Source of the DNA: Paenibacillus phytohabitans
GTDB taxonomy: Bacteria > Bacillota > Bacilli > Paenibacillales > Paenibacillaceae
Length of the DNA stretch: 64,000 nt
Direction of reading: 5' to 3'
Assembly (NCBI RefSeq): GCF_013141775.1
Contig: NZ_WHOB01000016.1
Location: 372,001-436,000 of the forward strand
The number at the start of each line of letters is the position of its first letter. The first letter of the stretch is position 1. The notes beneath the pieces are model-generated. The model was not told where the DNA came from. It saw only the letters and a program-made list of their open reading frames with translations, and searched no databases. A program made the position numbers and the translations under genes. Below are positions 45,493 through 53,842 of this stretch, piece after piece.

Positions 45493-45704
45493 AAAAAAAC
45501 ACCTCTCCTCCTGAAATACGCCCGGAACGGGCGCTTATTTCCAAGAAAAAGGGTGCTTCCTCTTTTTTCCGTTAGCTTTATTATGTTGAGTATACCTATA
45601 GCCCCTGCTATCATGCAAGGACTATTACGCACAAGCTGCTGCACAAATCCCAATTCCCATCCGTCTTGCATAATTGTGCATCTATGACTAGAGAATCAAT
45701 TTGT

Positions 45705-46214
45705 TCAGCCTTCCTCACTGGCCACAACGGCATCCCTGATCTGTTCAAAGGACAACGGCGCATAATTCCAATGCTCTACACAAATGTTAAAATGGCTTTT
45801 GCCTTCATATTTCTGTCCATGAATATGGCCATGCACATTTACGTAAGGCATATGCTTGTTCATATACATAGGTTCATGGGAGAGCATAAAAAACTCTTTA
45901 TAAATGATCGGGTATTCACTTACCTCGTCAAATCCGGCTTCCAGCCACCAATTACGCCCGCGTCCGCGGTCATGATTGCCGAGAATCAGGATTTTGTAGC
46001 CGTTCAGCGCAGAAATAATATTCCGGGTAGCCTCCTGATTCAAGAAGGAGAAATCCCCCAGATGAAATACCTTATCCCCTTTACCCACCACAGCGTTCCA
46101 GCTGGCAATCATCGACTGGTCCATCTCCGCGGCACTGCCAAAGGGACGGGATTCGAAATCTATGATCAGCTTGTGGCCAAAATGATGATCCGAGGTGAAA
46201 AAGACATTAGTCAA
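45705..46214 (-). CDS. Calcineurin-like metallophosphoesterase
   Basis: The 169-residue protein carries the metallophosphoesterase metal ligands: SDHHFGHKL, HLGDFSFLN, LILGNHDRG, MLSHEPMY and NVHGHIHGQ. This compact form matches predicted phosphoesterases of the YfcE/MJ0936 type. The substrate is unknown. TTG start with GGGGGTG upstream. It sits between yifB and a zinc-ribbon gene, which gives no clear hint of its role. Confidence 0.88.
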   Translation of the reverse strand: MTNVFFTSDHHFGHKLIIDFESRPFGSAAEMDQSMIASWNAVVGKGDKVFHLGDFSFLNQEATRNIISALNGYKILILGNHDRGRGRNWWLEAGFDEVSEYPIIYKEFFMLSHEPMYMNKHMPYVNVHGHIHGQKYEGKSHFNICVEHWNYAPLSFEQIRDAVVASEEG

Positions 46215-46249
46215 AACAGCACCCCCATTTCAAGTACTTCAGGAATGGT

Positions 46250-46663
46250 TCATTTATTCCAGTTTCTCTTGGACGGACGCCGATTCACGTCAACCTGAAT
46301 CAATTCGGCCAAAGGAGGGGTTTCCTCATGCTCGATCAGCCATTGACGCATTTCCTTAATGGCCTCTACCTGACCGTTCCCCTTATCCTTCCAGGTAAGC
46401 AGTTCGATGACATTGATGACCAGTGACAACAGGCTGCTGTTGCTGCTTTCTGTTTTTTCCGCACGCATTTTATGGAATAAAGCCTCATGCTCCCAGTCAA
46501 TTAATATCTCTTCCGCTATTGCAGGCCGCATAACGGTAAATGTCTTATTACAATTGCTGCAGCAGACAACGGACAGAGGCTCTCCGCCCAATTCCGCTAC
46601 GACTCTGTGCTCGCAATGCTGGCAAGTAAAACTTACCTGTATATCAATCGGTTGATTTCTCAC
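46250..46663 (-). CDS. Zinc-ribbon protein of unknown function
   Basis: From the GTG at 46661-46663 (GGAGG 9 nt upstream) the product is about 137 residues. Two CxxC pairs, FTCQHCEH and VVCCSNCNKTF, are spaced as in a zinc ribbon near the N-terminus. The rest is helical and charged, ending RRPSKRNWNK. No catalytic motif is visible. The longer open frame upstream lacks an RBS and is AT-rich. Function unknown. Confidence 0.65.
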   Translation of the reverse strand: MRNQPIDIQVSFTCQHCEHRVVAELGGEPLSVVCCSNCNKTFTVMRPAIAEEILIDWEHEALFHKMRAEKTESSNSSLLSLVINVIELLTWKDKGNGQVEAIKEMRQWLIEHEETPPLAELIQVDVNRRPSKRNWNK

Positions 46664-46796
46664 TCGGACAGCCCTCCTCATGGTGACATTAAAAGTTACA
46701 CTAATGTTTACCCATTTCTTTCGAGAAATGACCCATGGAGCCCATGATATGTCAAGGATAAATAAGCAAAATCGTTGAACACAGGCAAAAAAAGAG

Positions 46797-47183
46797 CTAA
46801 AATGCCTCACGGATATGCCGTAATGAAGCAATACTTAAATCTCTATTTAGCTGTACGGCGATTACATCAAACGAAATCACCGGGTTATTCAGACCCCGCA
46901 TATGTAAATACACCTGGGCTGTATTTCTCACCTGGCGGATTTTGCGTTCATCCACTGACTCCTCCGGGGTTCCCTGCACACCAGCCCCGCTCCGGCTGCG
47001 CACTTCAATGAAGACAATCCCCTCTTCATATTCTGCAATAATATCAAGCTCTCCGCTGCGGCAGCGCCAGTTGCACTCCCTGATTATGTATCCCCGGGAG
47101 GACAGATACAGACTTGCCGCCTGCTCGGCAGCAGTCCCTTTTTGCCTGCGGGTATAATTCGTCCTGTCCGCCCCGTGACTCAC
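46797..47183 (-). CDS. yraN: YraN / UPF0102 family nuclease-like protein
   Basis: The 128-residue protein has the UPF0102 pattern KGTAAEQAASLYLSSRGYII, GELDIIAEYEEGIVFIEVRS. The Asp/Glu/Glu-Lys-like residues recall restriction-endonuclease-fold Holliday-junction resolvases. Activity is unproven. GTG start overlaps the upstream stop by 4 nt (GTGA). It is often next to rnhB in bacteria, as here. Confidence 0.92.
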   Translation of the reverse strand: MSHGADRTNYTRRQKGTAAEQAASLYLSSRGYIIRECNWRCRSGELDIIAEYEEGIVFIEVRSRSGAGVQGTPEESVDERKIRQVRNTAQVYLHMRGLNNPVISFDVIAVQLNRDLSIASLRHIREAF

Positions 47184-47482
47184 TTCGGTCTCCGTTCCCC
47201 GGCAGAACGGTCACTCTGATATACATAACTCAGAATCTCCGCGACCAGCTGGTATAGCTGAGGCGGAATCTGCTGATCCAGATCCAGCTTAGAGAGGACC
47301 TCCACCAGCGCGGCATCCTCCTGCACAGCAACCCCGTTTTCCTTGGCTTTTTGCAGAATGATATCGGCTACCGAGCCTTGTCCTTTGGCAACAACAACCG
47401 GGGCTTCGCTTTGGCCGGGGATATATTTAAGGGCAACCGCCTTTTTGAGGTTCTGTGAAACCTTATGTTCAGACTCACTCAT
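47180..47482 (-). CDS. FlhB C-terminal-like protein (YlqH/FlhX type)
   Basis: The 100-residue protein resembles the cytosolic domain of FlhB: AVALKYIPGQ..., ADIILQKAKENGVAVQEDAA and IPPQLYQLVAEILSYVYQ match the FlhB(C) region after the cleavage site. It has no membrane helices and no NPTH motif, so it cannot autocleave. B. subtilis ylqH occupies the same place after ylqG. In some bacteria such FlhX proteins substitute for FlhB-CC. The function here is inferred. Confidence 0.85.
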   Translation of the reverse strand: MSESEHKVSQNLKKAVALKYIPGQSEAPVVVAKGQGSVADIILQKAKENGVAVQEDAALVEVLSKLDLDQQIPPQLYQLVAEILSYVYQSDRSAGERRPK

Positions 47483-49647
47483 ATGCGGTAATCGACTCCT
47501 TTGTAGGAATCGGGAACATAATCGGACTGTTTGGCAGGAGCTGCAGCCGTACTCAGCTCGGGCAACGGCTCCGTGCGCAGGCTGGACAGCTGATACCCTA
47601 TAGATTCAACCGCTGTCTTAATGTCCTCACGGCGCCCTTCCAGCAGCTCCAGCACCCAGGGTTCATTATTATGCAGCTTAAGGCTGACAATCCGGTCAAC
47701 GACCTGTACGTCTACCATAGTCTGGCCGAGCTGCTTCATATCCAGATCAAACCACAGGCGGCAGTTCGCCGCATCCAGCTCGCCTTTGCGGCCGCGCCGG
47801 GACTGGATATGGACGGAAGCCGTCTCCTGGCCGTCCTGCCCCCGCAGCGGCAGGAACATCGTCACCTGCGCGAACGGCGCGGTGCGGTCTGTATTCAGCA
47901 GCAGCTGCTGGCCAGTCAGCTGCTGCACCAGCTGGCCCGCGGCTTCCTTGACCGCGGGCGGGACCTCGCTGCTGCCGAGAACCTGCAGCAGCACGCCCTT
48001 GAGCGTACCGGCGGCATCCTCCGCGCCGCCGGACGCCCCTTGCAGCGCCGCAGCCGGCAGCGCTGCCTCACGCCCGTGCGCAGCCGCGGCAACGCCGCCG
48101 CGCACGGCCTGCTGCTCGTGCTCCGCACCGAGCAGCTTCAGCACCCGCCCCACCCACGACTCCGTGTCGGGGGCGGGCGCCGTGCCCTGCTGCGGCTGCG
48201 CAGCCGCAGCAGAGGCGTCCCCGCGCGGCGCAGCGGGGACTTGCCCTTGCCCCGCCGGTGCTGGCGGGGCGGCATTGCCCTGCGGCGGCTGCGCGGCCGC
48301 AGGGCCTTCGCCCGCCGCGCCGGAGGCGGGCGGAGCTGTAGCGAGCTGCGGCAGCGTGCCGCGCAGCTCGGTGAGCACGCCCTGCAGCTTCGCGAGCAGG
48401 GCGGTCCCCGAGGCAGTGCTCTGCGGCTGCAGAGCACTGTTTACCGGCGCGGCAGCACCCGCACCTTCCCGAGCTCCTGCGGCCTCGGTCCGGCCAGCCG
48501 CAGCGGCTCCCGAGCCCTCCCGTGCTGCTGCGGCCTCATTCTGACCAGCCGCAGCAGCGCGGGAGCCTGCCGGGTCAGTGCTGCCGCTTCCTTTGGCAGC
48601 TCCTGCTCCAGCAGGCGCGGCACCAGCAGGCTCTGCATCTCCTGCGGACACAGCCTTATTGGCGGACGCCGCCTCGGACAACGGCAGTTTCTGCGCCAGG
48701 CCTCCAGGCACTTCCCCCTCTGCTGCAGAATCTGCATTCAAAGCTGCTGCAGCCTGTCCAGCACTTCCAATTGCTTGAGTATTGCCAGCATTGACGTTAC
48801 CATTATTACTCCCAGTGTTACTTACCATTCCTGATCCAGACTGGGTCTCTACAGAACCGGCTGCCCCCGAAGGAGCATTATTACCTGTTGCGCCAGCTTT
48901 CGATGCCGGAAGATCAGCATCTGTATTGGCTCCCGGCAGCACACCAGCCGTTACCGTATTTCCGGTCAGAGGAGCTGTGGTGCCGCCTGTGAGCACTCCT
49001 GCCGCAGGTTTATTTCCTCCTGCCGACTCTGCACTCTTACCAGCATCACCTTGCTGAGCCCACACGTTCAGCTCCGATTCCAGCGTGGCCAGCAGCTGGT
49101 GCAGCTTCGGACCGAATACCGCCTGCTGCAGCCCCTTCACCGTCTCAGCCGTAACCGGCAATCCGCGCTTCACAGAGATGACGGCCGCTTCCAGCCATTC
49201 CGAGGCTGGCACACCAGGCGGCTTGGCATTCATGACGGCATCCAGCTTCGCCGCCGTCTCTTTGGTCAATGCCAATCCGCCGGACTGCATCGCCTGAACA
49301 ATCTCCCGCCCTGCCTTCGAATTCGTAAGGCCAAGCGATTCAATAGCTTCCCCCATACTCTGCGGTGAGGCGAGGGCCGCTTCACCAAGAGAGACGGGCT
49401 TCAGCACCGGCAATCCGTTCTCACCAGGTGTACCCACTTGCAGGTTCAGGGTCTGTCCAGGCGTAAGCGGTGTTTCCAGTTCAGCACGGACAGGCGTCCC
49501 CTGAATCTGCACCATGGCTTCCTTGCCCGAATCAGACACGCTGAGTACAACGCCGCGAACAACCTGACCTTCCTTGAGCTCTACAGATTTAGGCTCTCCC
49601 GCCTTGCTGTCTCCGAGCAAGCCGCGAATAAGTGATCCGATATTCAT
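47479..49647 (-). CDS. Second FliK-like protein (YlqG position), Ala/Gly-rich
   Basis: The 722-residue protein has a structured N-terminal part (VRGVVLSVSDSGKEAMVQIQ), a huge Ala/Gly/Ser/Pro-rich low-complexity middle (about residues 195-515, high local GC) and a FliK-like C-terminal part (APFAQVTMFLPLRGQDGQET, CRLWFDLDMKQLGQTMVDVQ, LHNNEPWVLELLEGRREDIK). With the FlhB-like gene beside it, it forms a flagellar-type ruler/switch pair away from the main operon. ATG with GGAGG. Role not established. Confidence 0.8.
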   Translation of the reverse strand: MNIGSLIRGLLGDSKAGEPKSVELKEGQVVRGVVLSVSDSGKEAMVQIQGTPVRAELETPLTPGQTLNLQVGTPGENGLPVLKPVSLGEAALASPQSMGEAIESLGLTNSKAGREIVQAMQSGGLALTKETAAKLDAVMNAKPPGVPASEWLEAAVISVKRGLPVTAETVKGLQQAVFGPKLHQLLATLESELNVWAQQGDAGKSAESAGGNKPAAGVLTGGTTAPLTGNTVTAGVLPGANTDADLPASKAGATGNNAPSGAAGSVETQSGSGMVSNTGSNNGNVNAGNTQAIGSAGQAAAALNADSAAEGEVPGGLAQKLPLSEAASANKAVSAGDAEPAGAAPAGAGAAKGSGSTDPAGSRAAAAGQNEAAAAREGSGAAAAGRTEAAGAREGAGAAAPVNSALQPQSTASGTALLAKLQGVLTELRGTLPQLATAPPASGAAGEGPAAAQPPQGNAAPPAPAGQGQVPAAPRGDASAAAAQPQQGTAPAPDTESWVGRVLKLLGAEHEQQAVRGGVAAAAHGREAALPAAALQGASGGAEDAAGTLKGVLLQVLGSSEVPPAVKEAAGQLVQQLTGQQLLLNTDRTAPFAQVTMFLPLRGQDGQETASVHIQSRRGRKGELDAANCRLWFDLDMKQLGQTMVDVQVVDRIVSLKLHNNEPWVLELLEGRREDIKTAVESIGYQLSSLRTEPLPELSTAAAPAKQSDYVPDSYKGVDYRI

Positions 49648-49715
49648 GTTGTCCGCCTCCTGTCTTTTCTATATAATATCGGAATTATCTGTCCTTTTGA
49701 TAACTGCGTATGTCC

Positions 49716-50342
49716 TTAGAACAATGTCTGCTGCTCGGCAAGAATATTACCGATGAAGCTGCGCCGGTGCATAGGCGTTACACCCAGCGTCTTGATCTGT
49801 TCCCGGTGCAGCTTGGTTGCATATCCTTTATGTAATTTGATCCCGTAATCCGGGTATAATTCCTCCCACAAGCCTTCACAGAGCCGGTCGCGTGTAACCT
49901 TAGCTACAATCGAGGCGGCAGCAATCGACTGGCTGCTGGCATCCCCCTTGATGATCGAACGCTGCGGCAAGGGCAAGTCCACTTTCTCTGCATCAATCAG
50001 TATATAGTCGGGCTGCTGGATTAATCCTTCAACCGCCTTGCGCATAGCTAGACGAGAAGCCTGCTTAATATTTATTTCATCGATCACCGTCGATTCTACA
50101 TGCCCCACACTTACCGCCAGTGCCTGATCCATAATAATCTCATACAAGGCGTCACGCTTCTTAGCCGTCAGCTTCTTGGAATCATCCACACCCTCAATAA
50201 TCAGCCCGGCCGGCAAAATTACCGCAGCAGCCACCACATCCCCAAACAAGCAGCCCCGGCCCACTTCATCGACACCGGCAATGTGCTGGTAAGACAATTC
50301 CCAGCCTTCTTTTTCATACAACAGCATATCTATCGTGCTCAC
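49716..50342 (-). CDS. rnhB: Ribonuclease HII
   Basis: The protein (208 residues from the GTG at 50342) has the RNase HII active-site motif HIAGVDEVGRGCLFGDVVAA. It also has DDSKKLTAKKRDALYEII and the acidic residue in ILIDAEKVDLP, with SIIKGDASSQSIAAASIVAK downstream. It removes ribonucleotides and RNA primers from DNA. A GTG three codons upstream is an alternative start. Confidence 0.95.
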   Translation of the reverse strand: MSTIDMLLYEKEGWELSYQHIAGVDEVGRGCLFGDVVAAAVILPAGLIIEGVDDSKKLTAKKRDALYEIIMDQALAVSVGHVESTVIDEINIKQASRLAMRKAVEGLIQQPDYILIDAEKVDLPLPQRSIIKGDASSQSIAAASIVAKVTRDRLCEGLWEELYPDYGIKLHKGYATKLHREQIKTLGVTPMHRRSFIGNILAEQQTLF

Positions 50343-50422
50343 TTCATCCACCTGCCAATCAACAATTTATCCGGTTCCTCTACTAGCCAGCTTAACATAA
50401 GCGGCCATTATGGTCATCCGTC

Positions 50423-50452
50423 ATTATAATGATTTTTTGACTTGAAGCTCAA
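50423..50452 (-). promoter_or_regulatory. Sigma-A promoter for rnhB
   Basis: On the minus strand TTGAGC (50447-50452) and a perfect TATAAT (50423-50428) are separated by 18 nt, about 80 nt upstream of the rnhB start. It would drive rnhB and probably the FliK-like, FlhB-like and yraN genes. Confidence 0.65.
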
Positions 50453-50680
50453 TCGTCCCTGCGGTGAATATTTGAATTTCCGGCCGCTTGGTAACACAGG
50501 TTTACTTGATCTAATCCTCTATCCGCAGTTGAAACTGGTTAACACAATTGCTCGCTGTCGCTCCTGCAAGTCCAAAACACTTCTTTTCGCTTTCGTTATT
50601 CTTTTGCGTTGCTATCTAGCCTTGCTTGCCATTAAATAGCCGGGTTAGCCGCTGCATCGTAACAGTCTCCCACCTAACAA
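50453..50680. other. Gene-free stretch between rnhB promoter and palindrome array
   Basis: About 230 nt without a credible ORF or RBS on either strand. It contains no obvious hairpin, promoter or repeat copy. Confidence 0.4.
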
Positions 50681-50858
50681 TCCTGCACGAAATACAACAT
50701 TCCCTTCATTATTTCCGCTCCACACCACAAATGTTGTATAAATTGCAGCATTTTCCCTCCTCCAAGCGACTTAACGGGATTATTGTTGTATTTCCTACAA
50801 CAATCCAGCAGAATACCCAGTTGTGCATAACCCAAAGTTGCATTAAGTACAACATTTC
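50680..50858. repeat. Array of four imperfect palindromes with a 52-bp period
   Basis: Four copies of a 17-bp palindromic core, consensus GTTGTA-N5-TACAAC, are centred near 50690, 50741, 50793 and 50845. Spacing is 51, 52 and 52 bp. The best copy is at 50785-50801; the others have one to three mismatches in one arm. Each is followed on the plus strand by ATT and a pyrimidine-rich tract, while the rest of the spacers are unrelated. Minus-strand ORFs through the array (50674-50865, 50709-50945) have no convincing support as genes. Confidence 0.75.
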
Positions 50859-50898
50859 TCCGCATTCACCCTCATCGTCAACTCCCCGTGCTGCCACG

Positions 50899-50936
50899 CA
50901 AAAAAGAGCCAGTCCACAAACACGGATGGCTCTTCC
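50899..50936 (-). terminator. Intrinsic terminator after rbgA
   Basis: GGAAGAGCCAT...ACTGGCTCTTTTTT on the minus strand forms a stem AAGAGCCA/TGGCTCTT with a U-run. It ends the lepB-rbgA transcript before the palindrome array. Confidence 0.8.
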
Positions 50937-50964
50937 ATTCCACAATTCATTCTTAAGTTACACG

Positions 50965-51825
50965 TTAAGGCGTCTCCAGCGTAAAGCGTCCAAGCTTGCC
51001 GGCGCGCAGTTCATGCAGGAGTGCGCGTGAAGCTTTCTCCAGATCTACGCGTCCGCCGCTGAGCAGACAGCCCCGTTTACGTCCTACCGCTTCCATCACG
51101 GCAACGATTTCGTCCGGGTTCTCAAGATCCTCAGGCAGCTTGTCGATACCAAAACGCTCCTGGAACCGGCTGCCGTAATCCTTCACCAGATATTTCACCG
51201 CATAGAACGCGATATCCTCAATGTTCAGGATTTCTTCCTTGATCGCTCCGGTTACCGCCAGCTTATAGCCTACAACCTGGTCCTCGAATTTCGGCCACAG
51301 GATACCCGGGGTATCCAGAAGCTCCAGATTCCCGCCTGTCTTTATCCATTGCTGGCCCTTGGTGACCCCTGGACGGTCTCCGGTAATCGCGATACTTCTG
51401 CCCGCCATCCGGTTAATGAGTGTCGATTTGCCTACGTTGGGAATGCCGACGATCAATGCGCGCATTGCCCGCGGGTTAATTCCCCTGGAAATCTGCCGGT
51501 CAATCTTTTCCTTCAGCAGCAGCTTGACCTGCTCAGGAATCTCCTTAATGCCTGTCCCGGTAGAAGCATCCACAGGATAGGCAACATGGCCCTGTTCCTT
51601 GAAGTAAGCAAGCCACTTGCGCGTTGCTTCCGGATCGGCCAGATCCGCTTTATTCAGAATAATCAGCCTTGGCTTATCCCGCAAAATATCGTCAATCATC
51701 GGATTGCGGCTGGAAAGCGGCAGACGGGAATCAAGCAGTTCTATTGCAATATCAATCAGCTTCAGCTTATCCTCAATTTGCCGTCTAGCCTTCGTCATAT
51801 GACCAGGAAACCATTGAATGGCCAT
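50965..51825 (-). CDS. rbgA: Ribosome biogenesis GTPase RbgA (YlqF)
   Basis: The roughly 286-residue protein is a circularly permuted GTPase. The G4 motif [11 protein letters not shown] precedes G1 [20 protein letters not shown], with G3 [10 protein letters not shown] after it. It begins [20 protein letters not shown]. RbgA is needed for late 50S assembly. ATG at 51823-51825 follows AAAGGAGG with 8-nt spacing. Confidence 0.97.
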   Translation of the reverse strand: MAIQWFPGHMTKARRQIEDKLKLIDIAIELLDSRLPLSSRNPMIDDILRDKPRLIILNKADLADPEATRKWLAYFKEQGHVAYPVDASTGTGIKEIPEQVKLLLKEKIDRQISRGINPRAMRALIVGIPNVGKSTLINRMAGRSIAITGDRPGVTKGQQWIKTGGNLELLDTPGILWPKFEDQVVGYKLAVTGAIKEEILNIEDIAFYAVKYLVKDYGSRFQERFGIDKLPEDLENPDEIVAVMEAVGRKRGCLLSGGRVDLEKASRALLHELRAGKLGRFTLETP

Positions 51826-51854
51826 TGCCGTCACCTCCTTTGACTTCTGTCAGC

Positions 51855-52475
51855 TTAATGGTTAATTAATGTAATATCTTTGACCGGCCAGAAAATAAGG
51901 TCCGCACGGCCGACAATATCACCCAGCGGCACATAACCGATCATCCGGCTGTCTGTACTGTCTGAGCGGTTGTCCCCCATCACAAACACATGTCCTTCGG
52001 GCACTGTGCCATCCGTAAAGTCTTCATTCGGGAAGTTCTTATTGTTGTACAAAGAGTTGTTATTATGCGCATCATCAATTGCGCCCTGGATATACGTTTC
52101 ATTTACCGGTTCGCCGTTCACAGTTACGACATCCCCTTCAACTTTTACCGTATCGCCCGCTACACCGATGACACGTTTAATGAAGTCTCTGCCTTCAGAC
52201 GGCACATGGAATACAATGACTTCACCACGCTGAGGTGTACGAATATCATAGAGAATTTCATTAACAATAACCCGTTCGCCAGTATGGAAGTTAGGCTGCA
52301 TGGAAGGTCCGTCCACGATAAACGGTTTGAACAAAAGCCAGCGTATTAGAATAACCAGAACCAATGCAATCGCAATCGCTTTAATCCATTCCAGGACTTC
52401 ATTCTTAGGCTTCTGGGGGCTCTGGCTGTTAGATTCTGTAATCTCGCCTTGCCCTGGCTGCAAATCCTGCTGCAT
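51855..52475 (-). CDS. lepB: Type I signal peptidase
   Basis: The 206-residue protein has one membrane helix (AIAIALVLVILIRWLLF), the catalytic Ser in FIVDGPSMQPNFHTGERVIV, the Lys in GRDFIKRVIGVAGDTVKVE and the box E motif VFVMGDNRSDSTDSRMIGYV. It removes signal peptides from exported proteins, in B. subtilis as SipS/T. It has its own promoter and is followed by rbgA after 29 nt. Confidence 0.95.
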   Translation of the reverse strand: MQQDLQPGQGEITESNSQSPQKPKNEVLEWIKAIAIALVLVILIRWLLFKPFIVDGPSMQPNFHTGERVIVNEILYDIRTPQRGEVIVFHVPSEGRDFIKRVIGVAGDTVKVEGDVVTVNGEPVNETYIQGAIDDAHNNNSLYNNKNFPNEDFTDGTVPEGHVFVMGDNRSDSTDSRMIGYVPLGDIVGRADLIFWPVKDITLINH

Positions 52476-52508
52476 AGTTCACCGTCCTCTCCATATGTTG
52501 TTATCTCC

Positions 52509-52537
52509 ACTATACAATACAAAAAAACTCCTGCCAA
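52509..52537 (-). promoter_or_regulatory. Sigma-A promoter of lepB-rbgA
   Basis: On the minus strand TTGGCA (52532-52537) and TATAGT (52509-52514) are exactly 17 nt apart, 34 nt upstream of the lepB start. It lies downstream of the rplS terminator, so lepB-rbgA can be expressed independently of rplS. Confidence 0.75.
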
Positions 52538-52629
52538 AAACTCCCCCGCGATTACTCCTTCAGGAGGCCTTTTCGGAGAAGCTGTTCCTAAGGCACATAT
52601 TTCTTAGTTGAATGTTTTGATTACATAGT

Positions 52630-52667
52630 AAGAATAAACGAAAGGGGCTTGAATTCAAGCCCCTTTC
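52630..52667 (-). terminator. Intrinsic terminator after rplS
   Basis: GAAAGGGGCTTGAA/TTCAAGCCCCTTTC (52640-52667) is a perfect 14-bp palindromic stem. On the minus strand it is followed by GTTTATTCTTAC, a modest U-rich tail. It lies 13 nt beyond the rplS stop. Confidence 0.8.
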
Positions 52668-52680
52668 ACTTGCCGCTATT

Positions 52681-53025
52681 CTAGCGACGGATTTCTTTAA
52701 TTCTTGCAGCTTTACCGCGAAGTTCACGAAGATAGTACAGCTTCGCACGACGAACTTTACCACGGCGAGCCACTTCGATTTTCTCGAGCTTAGGGGAGTT
52801 GATTGGGAATGTTCTTTCCACACCAACACCATAAGAGATTTTACGAACTGTAAAAGTCTCACCGATACCACCGCCGCGACGTTTGATTACAACGCCTTCG
52901 AACAACTGGATCCGTTCACGAGTTCCTTCGATAACTTTTACATGCACCTTCAAAGTGTCACCCGGGCGAAAACTCGGGATATCTTTGCGAAGTTGCTCTT
53001 GCGTAATTGCTTGTAGGATATTCAT
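52681..53025 (-). CDS. rplS: 50S ribosomal protein L19
   Basis: The 114-residue basic protein has the L19 motifs [40 protein letters not shown] and [21 protein letters not shown]19 forms an intersubunit bridge with the 30S. Standard length. It has its own promoter and leader, and stands about 3.5 kb from trmD, which directly precedes it in B. subtilis. Confidence 0.98.
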   Translation of the reverse strand: MNILQAITQEQLRKDIPSFRPGDTLKVHVKVIEGTRERIQLFEGVVIKRRGGGIGETFTVRKISYGVGVERTFPINSPKLEKIEVARRGKVRRAKLYYLRELRGKAARIKEIRR

Positions 53026-53039
53026 TTAGGACTTCCTCC

Positions 53040-53112
53040 TTCCGTACAGGTGTTCTTGCCTCTTCCGGAGAGCCATTGCTCTCCCTCATTATCCGCAGAG
53101 GACCACCGTATT
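53040..53112 (-). promoter_or_regulatory. L19-leader-type regulatory RNA upstream of rplS
   Basis: The minus-strand leader folds into coaxial stems: GGTG/CACC outside, CCTCT/AGAGG in the middle, and GGAGAGC-AAT-GGCTCTCC as the inner hairpin, with conserved-looking GCGGATAATGA between. This arrangement and its position match the L19 leader known from Bacillales, which is thought to mediate rplS autoregulation. Identification is from memory, without a covariance model. Confidence 0.7.
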
Positions 53113-53128
53113 CCACACAACAGAAATA

Positions 53129-53157
53129 ATATTACCACACGGCAGAAATAAAGACAA
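53129..53157 (-). promoter_or_regulatory. Sigma-A promoter of rplS
   Basis: On the minus strand TTGTCT (53152-53157) and TAATAT (53129-53134) are separated by 17 nt, placing the start just upstream of the L19-leader fold. Confidence 0.6.
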
Positions 53158-53221
53158 GTATAAAATCCGAAATAGAAGAATATATATGCTTCGCACTATA
53201 AATTCCCCTTCTAGTTCTCGC

Positions 53222-53264
53222 TGAAACGGTACCGTCCTGTTAAGGACGACATAGCGTTTCTACT
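53222..53264. other. Stem-loop downstream of the zinc-ribbon membrane gene
   Basis: GAAACG...CGTCCTGTTAAGGACG...CGTTTC forms an inner 6-bp stem and an outer 6-bp stem on either strand. No U-run follows on the minus strand, so it may be a weak terminator or 3' stabiliser for the gene at 53268-53570. Confidence 0.4.
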
Positions 53265-53267
53265 TGT

Positions 53268-53570
53268 TTAGAGTGGCAGCATATCCCTTTTCTTCGCTTT
53301 GACCTTGCAATCCTTGCAGAGTCCGACCACACTTCCGTTATCCTGGGCATAAAAAACCAGCTTGCCGTTTTTCTTCTTACAGGAAGAACAAAGCTGATCT
53401 GCAGCATTCTGCTTAGCTTTGCGGTGCCCTTCCATAGATATTACGTTGCTGGCTTTAACCGTTCTTGGTGCCTCAGGCTGCTCCCTGTTCATCCGGTTGC
53501 GGGAAATTACATAAACAACTGCACCAACCAACAAAATAATGAAGACCGCCGCATATTGCATTTGGCTCAT
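53268..53570 (-). CDS. Small membrane protein with zinc-ribbon motif
   Basis: From the ATG at 53568-53570 (GAGGAG just upstream) the product has about 100 residues. One N-terminal membrane helix (YAAVFIILLVGAVVYVIS) is followed by a basic cytosolic region with two CxxC pairs, LCSSCKKK and GLCKDCKVKAKK. The likely fold is a zinc ribbon. No family was recognised and no catalytic function is visible. An ATG six codons upstream lacks an RBS. Confidence 0.6.
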   Translation of the reverse strand: MSQMQYAAVFIILLVGAVVYVISRNRMNREQPEAPRTVKASNVISMEGHRKAKQNAADQLCSSCKKKNGKLVFYAQDNGSVVGLCKDCKVKAKKRDMLPL

Positions 53571-53725
53571 CCGCTCCTCTGACTTCATCAGTCAAAATAG
53601 TAAACAGACCTGGTTCCGCCTTACCTTCTATGCCGGTCTGTTCCAGCTGCCAGGATTGATTATTCCGGTCTTTAGATCTAACGCTAGTTTAACATATTGC
53701 TTCATCAAAATGTAGTCAACAGGCT

Positions 53726-53745
53726 TACTGGACTATGGTCCAGTA
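53726..53745. promoter_or_regulatory. Palindromic operator-like site between divergent genes
   Basis: TACTGGAC-TATG-GTCCAGTA is a perfect 8-bp inverted repeat with a 4-bp centre. It lies between the minus-strand gene ending upstream at 53570 and the plus-strand lipoprotein at 53843. A TATAAT (53796-53801) with a poor -35 lies about 50 bp downstream on the plus strand. The symmetry suggests a dimeric repressor or MerR-like activator site. The regulator is not in the window. Confidence 0.5.
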
Positions 53746-53842
53746 CAGCAACCCGCCGCCAGCCCGTTATCCATATATTTTCCATAATATATAATATTAA
53801 ATATACATAAGCAAATCACTAACCTTCAGGAGGGTATATATA

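Noticed and set aside
47455-48834. 459- and 307-residue plus-strand ORFs
   Set aside because: Antisense frames of the GC-rich FliK-like gene; Arg/Ser/Cys-rich and without RBS. Long open antisense frames are expected where GC is high.
50680-50858. CRISPR array
   Set aside because: Repeats are degenerate palindromes of 17-21 bp with one to three mismatches, only four units, and no cas genes in 64 kb.
50674-50945. Minus-strand ORFs of 63 and 78 codons through the palindrome array
   Set aside because: They run through the four palindromes in different frames, have no convincing conserved protein pattern, and the period explains the sequence better than coding does.
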